Assembly (NCBI RefSeq): GCF_000813965.1
Contig: NZ_JWLI01000013.1
Location: 124,001-188,000 of the forward strand
From: Leisingera sp. ANG-M7
GTDB taxonomy: Bacteria; Pseudomonadota; Alphaproteobacteria; Rhodobacterales; Rhodobacteraceae
Length of the DNA stretch: 64,000 bases
Direction of reading: 5' to 3'
Under the pieces are notes generated by a model, which searched no databases, was not told the DNA's origin, and saw only the letters and a program-made list of their open reading frames with translations. This document shows positions 60,721-64,000 of this stretch, one piece after another. The position numbers were made by a program, and so were the translations under genes. The stretch's first letter is position 1; each line of letters starts with the position of its first letter.

Positions 60721-61575
60721 TTACTGAACCGGGAAGATCACGTTGGTCTGGCCGGTGCCGGAACTGGGGAAATACTCGGTGATCACTTCGCAGGGGGCAG
60801 TGTAGCTGTCCCAGCCAAGCGCGCCATACAGCATGGCGGTGTCGTGCATGGAGCCTTCGCCGCAGCAGAACTCTGCGTATTCGCCCAGCATTTTGAGGAA
60901 GGTGGCGTGGTCGCCCTTCTGCCACAGCTCAAGCACCCGCAGGTCCATCTGGCGGTTGAACTCGGAACTGATGGTGAAGGTGCCATTGTTGGCGGCATAA
61001 TCCTTGTTTGCCCAGATCTTATGGCTGAGCGAGCCGGAGGCGACCAGCAGGACCTTGCTGTCCGAGGCCTCAACCGCCGCGCGGATGGCCTCGCCGATCA
61101 CCCGGCTTTCGCCGTGTTCGTGGACGGTGCACCAGGCGGCGATGGAGACCACCTTGAAATCGCCCTCGCGGCTCATGAAGCGCATCGGCACCAGGGTGCC
61201 GTATTCCAGTTCCAGCGAGTCGAGCTGGTGCGACAGGGTATAAACGCCCTTGTCCGAGGCCGCCGCCGCGATGGCATCGCCGAGGTCCGGATTGCCCGCG
61301 TACTCATAGGGCAGGTTCTGGATGAACTGGGGAAATTCGTTGGAGGTGAACAGCCCCTTGAAGCGGCTGTTGGCGTTGATGTGGTAGCCTGCGTTGATCA
61401 CCCAATGGGTGTCGCAGATCACGATAGTATCAGCGCCGAGCGCCTTGGCGCGGCGGGCGATTTCCCGGTGGCCGTCGATGGCGGGTTTGCGGGCGCCCTC
61501 CAGCCGGCCGGGCTGTTCCGACATCAGCATGGTGGGCACATGGGTGCATTTGGCGGCGAGAACGATTTCTCCCAT
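60721..61575 (-). CDS. hpaD: 3,4-dihydroxyphenylacetate 2,3-dioxygenase, LigB (type II extradiol) family
   Basis: A 284-residue class III extradiol dioxygenase of the LigB type, as HpaD of E. coli. The metal His pair lies in KCTHVPTMLMSEQPGRLEGARKPAIDGHREIA and ICDTHWVINAGYHINANSRFKG (about 9-75), with SGSLSHKIWANKDY and the Glu in CEVITEYFPSSGTGQ downstream. It is predicted to make the same product as the VOC enzyme encoded next, though the two are not homologous. GAGGAG precedes the ATG. The 39-base gap to hpaE is typical of the operon. Confidence 0.9.
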   Translation of the reverse strand: MGEIVLAAKCTHVPTMLMSEQPGRLEGARKPAIDGHREIARRAKALGADTIVICDTHWVINAGYHINANSRFKGLFTSNEFPQFIQNLPYEYAGNPDLGDAIAAAASDKGVYTLSHQLDSLELEYGTLVPMRFMSREGDFKVVSIAAWCTVHEHGESRVIGEAIRAAVEASDSKVLLVASGSLSHKIWANKDYAANNGTFTISSEFNRQMDLRVLELWQKGDHATFLKMLGEYAEFCCGEGSMHDTAMLYGALGWDSYTAPCEVITEYFPSSGTGQTNVIFPVQ

Positions 61576-61614
61576 GGTCTTCTCCTCAAAGACGGGGTGC
61601 GCGTTTCCTTGAGG

Positions 61615-63126
61615 TCAAGCGCCGAGGCGCGGGATCTTGTGGTGGCCCAGGGCAAAGCCGATGTGTTTTTGTTCCATGTAGAACTCGAACGACCAGTCGC
61701 CGCCATCGCGGCCGATGCCGCTGGCCTTGACCCCGCCAAAGGGGGTGGGCAGGTGGCGGACGTTTTCCGAGTTCACCCAGATCATCCCGGCCTCCAGCGC
61801 GTTTGTGAAGCGCAGGGCGCGGGTGAGGTCGTTGGTCCAGACATAGCCGGTGAGCCCGTACTGGGTGTCATTGGCCAATGACAGAGCCTCATCCTCGTCC
61901 TTGAAGCGAATCGCGGTGAGGACCGGGCCGAAGATTTCCTCCTGCGCGATGGTCATGTCGTTGGTGGCATTGGTGAACAGGGTCGGGCGCACGAACCAGC
62001 CCTGATCGCCTGCGCGGGTGCCGCCGGCGGCGATGGTGGCGCCGTCCTGCTTGGCGGTCTCGAAATAGGATGTGACCTTGTCGAAATGCACCTTGTGGAT
62101 CAGCGGGCCAACCTCGGTGGCCGGGTCCAGCGGGTGGCCGACCTTGATGTTGTTGACGCGCTCGATCAGTTTGGCTTCGAACTCGTCTGCGATACTCTCC
62201 TGCACCAAGAGGCGCGAGGAAGAGGTGCAGCGCTCGCCGTTCAGCGAGTAGATCATGAAGATGGCGGCATCCAGCGCACGGTCGAGGTCGGCGTCGTCGA
62301 AGACCACCACCGGGTTCTTTCCGCCCAGTTCGAAATGCACCCGCTTCAGGGTGTCGGCGCCCTGTTTCATGATCATCGAGCCGGTCTTGCTCTCGCCGAC
62401 AAAGGCGATGGCCTTGATATCGGGGTGTTCGGTGAGCGCCTTGCCTGCGTCCTCGCCAAAGCCGTTGACGAGGTTCCAGACGCCGGCGGGCAGGCCGGCC
62501 TCGTGGGCGATCTCTGCTAGGATGCGGGCGGTGAGGGGGGAGAACTCAGCCGGCTTGTGGACCACGGTGCAGCCGGCCGCCAGGGCGGGCGCGATTTTCC
62601 AGGTGGACAGCATAAACGGTGTGTTCCACGGGGTGATCACGCCGACCGGGCCGATCGGCACCCGGGTGGTCACGTTCATCAGCGTTGGCGATTGCAGCTG
62701 CTGGCCGTCGCGGGCGGAGGTCGCCTTGTCTGCAAAGAAGCGGAAGTTCTCGGCGCCGCGAAGTGCTGCTTTGGACATGAAACGCAGGGCCTGGCCGGTG
62801 TCCCAGCATTCACACAGGGCGATTTCCTCGGCGCGTTCGACGATCAGGTCGGCGATGCGGTTGAGGATCTTCTTGCGCTCCAAGGCGGGCATGTCGCGCC
62901 AGGCGGGGAAGGCGGCCTTGGCGGCCGCTGCCGCCGCGTCGATGTCCTCTGCGCCGCCTTTGGCAACTGGGCAGATCACGCTTTCATCCACTGGCGAGGA
63001 TGTCTCAAACGTGGCGCCAGAGGCAGCGGGGCGGCTTTCACCGCCGATGAGGTTCAGGATCCCGTCGGTGCGAAAGCGGGCCAAGTGGCTGTTCAGCGTT
63101 TCGATGTTGGTGGTCAGGTCGCTCAT
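61615..63126 (-). CDS. hpaE: 5-carboxymethyl-2-hydroxymuconate semialdehyde dehydrogenase
   Basis: A 503-residue aldehyde dehydrogenase that oxidises the ring-cleavage product. The NAD-site motif is VITPWNTPFMLSTWKIAPALAAG, the catalytic Glu is in HFELGGKNPVVVFDDADL and the Cys in SLNGERCTSSSRLLVQ. The ATG at 63126 overlaps the hpaF stop by one base (TGATG). The upstream frame extension is not conserved. Confidence 0.94.
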   Translation of the reverse strand: MSDLTTNIETLNSHLARFRTDGILNLIGGESRPAASGATFETSSPVDESVICPVAKGGAEDIDAAAAAAKAAFPAWRDMPALERKKILNRIADLIVERAEEIALCECWDTGQALRFMSKAALRGAENFRFFADKATSARDGQQLQSPTLMNVTTRVPIGPVGVITPWNTPFMLSTWKIAPALAAGCTVVHKPAEFSPLTARILAEIAHEAGLPAGVWNLVNGFGEDAGKALTEHPDIKAIAFVGESKTGSMIMKQGADTLKRVHFELGGKNPVVVFDDADLDRALDAAIFMIYSLNGERCTSSSRLLVQESIADEFEAKLIERVNNIKVGHPLDPATEVGPLIHKVHFDKVTSYFETAKQDGATIAAGGTRAGDQGWFVRPTLFTNATNDMTIAQEEIFGPVLTAIRFKDEDEALSLANDTQYGLTGYVWTNDLTRALRFTNALEAGMIWVNSENVRHLPTPFGGVKASGIGRDGGDWSFEFYMEQKHIGFALGHHKIPRLGA

Positions 63127-63518
63127 CACTGGTCCGCCTTTTGCATGTGGTCGCGGATGGTGCCGCATTTCGGGGAAAGCTCAGGGTCGATGTCGCGCAT
63201 CTCCAGCGACAGGGCGATGGAGTGCTGTTGCATGGCTGGTTTCAGGAAATCCTCGGCAGCGTCGAACACCGCCTGGGCGGCACGTTTGCGGGTGTCGAGG
63301 TCACGACCCGCGCGCAGCCGGATGGAGATGTCGAGGTAGCCGTGCTGGTCACTGCCGTCGGCAATGGAGGCATGATTGGCTGCAAAGGCGCGCACCCGGA
63401 TGCCCGCTAGGGGAAAGATGCCGGTCTCTGCTGCGGCCTGCCGCAGGTGGTGGCACAGCGCAGCGATGTCAGCGTGCGCTTCCATATTGGCCGAGTAGTC
63501 CAGCGTGATGTGCGGCAT
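63126..63518 (-). CDS. hpaF: 5-carboxymethyl-2-hydroxymuconate isomerase
   Basis: A 130-residue tautomerase-fold enzyme. After removal of the initiator Met, Pro is first (MPHITLDYSANMEAH), as needed for catalysis in this family. It shifts the double bond of 5-carboxymethyl-2-hydroxymuconate for decarboxylation. The ATG at 63518 follows AGGAGAGGTAACGCAG; the longer frame at 63557 adds non-conserved residues. First gene of the operon, 114 bases from divergent hpaR. Confidence 0.9.
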   Translation of the reverse strand: MPHITLDYSANMEAHADIAALCHHLRQAAAETGIFPLAGIRVRAFAANHASIADGSDQHGYLDISIRLRAGRDLDTRKRAAQAVFDAAEDFLKPAMQQHSIALSLEMRDIDPELSPKCGTIRDHMQKADQ

Positions 63519-63540
63519 CTGCGTTACCTCTCCTGAATTA

Positions 63541-63554
63541 CTTAACATGTTTAG
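63541..63554. promoter_or_regulatory. candidate HpaR operator
   Basis: CTTAACATGTTTAG, a 14-base palindrome with one mismatched pair (TTAACATGTT core), 22 bases before the hpaF start and 78 bases before hpaR. A second short palindrome, GCAATTGC, lies at 63595-63602. The A+T-rich gap fits divergent control by the MarR-type HpaR. Confidence 0.5.
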
Positions 63555-63632
63555 CAATTGTGCAATGGTGAGTCAAGCAGAAGAAACCCAAGCGGCAATT
63601 GCGTTTAGCTGGAAGCGGAGTGATAATCACGC

Positions 63633-64000
63633 ATGACCAGGATGATGCCCTCCACCGACCGTTCGCTGCCAATCGCCCTTCTGCGGGCGCGGGAACGCGT
63701 GATGGGGCCGATCCGCGCGCTGCTGAGCGGTGCGGGGCTGACTGAGCAGCAATGGCGCGTGCTGCGGGTGGTGCAGGAGAGCGGGCCGATTGATCCGACG
63801 CAGATTGCGGATAAGGCTTGCCTGCTGCTGCCCAGCCTGACACGCATTCTGCAGAAGCTGGAAGAGAAACAGCTGATCAGCCGCGAGCGCGACAAAGAAG
63901 ACCGCCGCCGTCAGGTGGTGCGGATTGCGCCTGCGGGGGAAAGGATCATTGCTGACAACCTAGAGGCCAGCCTGGAATTGATGGAGCGGACCCGCCTGAA
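63633..64000 (+). CDS. hpaR: MarR-family regulator of the homoprotocatechuate operon (cut by window edge)
   Basis: 122 residues before the right edge: MTRMMPSTDRSLPIALLRARERVMGP, then the winged helix (GLTEQQWRVLRVVQESGPIDPTQIADKACLLLPSLTRILQKLEEKQLISRERDKEDRRRQVVRIAPAG), a MarR layout. It matches HpaR in start, length so far and position. HpaR represses the hpa operon and is released by 4-hydroxyphenylacetate or its 3,4-dihydroxy form. It is divergent from hpaF. The last residues lie outside the window. Confidence 0.88.
   Translation, partial: MTRMMPSTDRSLPIALLRARERVMGPIRALLSGAGLTEQQWRVLRVVQESGPIDPTQIADKACLLLPSLTRILQKLEEKQLISRERDKEDRRRQVVRIAPAGERIIADNLEASLELMERTRL

Overview
The window looks like chromosome of a marine alphaproteobacterium of the Roseobacter group (Rhodobacteraceae, probably near Leisingera, Phaeobacter or Ruegeria). 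This is inferred from the high G+C, protein families typical of that group (DUF2794, DUF1203, DUF2798, the MbfA iron exporter, an Irr-type iron control element, GAAC-N7-GAAC SOS boxes) and short ATGA-overlapped operons. No rRNA, tRNA, CRISPR array, insertion sequence or prophage was recognised. About 66 protein genes are supported, two of them cut by the window edges.

Layout. 1-8.6 kb: cupin / hydroxypyruvate isomerase pair, two tandem DUF2798 membrane proteins, polA, a small lipoprotein, a flavodoxin-like protein, a zinc-finger protein and an ABC ATPase. 8.7-15.9 kb: dnaE2, which lacks its usual C-terminal domain, then the gpmI-envC-ctpA operon and a strong terminator. 15.9-16.9 kb: about 1 kb of gene-free DNA rich in inverted repeats. 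16.9-26.5 kb: ada, a PEP-mutase-like gene, hypotheticals, a CPBP protease, accD-folC, a bestrophin and zapE. 26.5-29.2 kb: a three-gene surface-polysaccharide block (aminotransferase, hexapeptide acyltransferase, glycosyltransferase-like). 29.5-36 kb: an AhpD-like gene and a divergent TetR gene sharing twin operators, an MFS carrier, and a hydrolase / ornithine cyclodeaminase / HAD / EamA run. 36-45 kb: sthA, fghA, a cupin with a 5' frameshift, an AEC carrier, mbfA with a perfect iron control element, cytochrome c', and imuB behind a perfect LexA box. 45-55.6 kb: housekeeping and hypothetical genes including leucyl aminopeptidase, carbonic anhydrase, a DUF3095 cyclase-like protein and asd.

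55.8-64 kb: a complete lower homoprotocatechuate (3,4-dihydroxyphenylacetate) meta-cleavage operon, hpaF-hpaE-hpaD(LigB type)-hpaD(VOC type)-aromatic amino acid decarboxylase-hpaG-hpaH-hpaI, with the MarR regulator hpaR divergent from it. Together these enzymes would take 3,4-dihydroxyphenylacetate to pyruvate and succinic semialdehyde. The decarboxylase suggests that tyrosine or DOPA may feed in as amines.

The most unusual points are two non-homologous ring-cleavage enzymes side by side in the hpa operon, a dispersed and signalled but incomplete SOS mutasome (truncated dnaE2, imuB 32 kb away, no imuA seen), the inverted-repeat-rich intergenic region with a crossing (pseudoknot-like) repeat pair, and a family of GTTGGGC-headed palindromic repeats, two loci of which hold inverted pairs.
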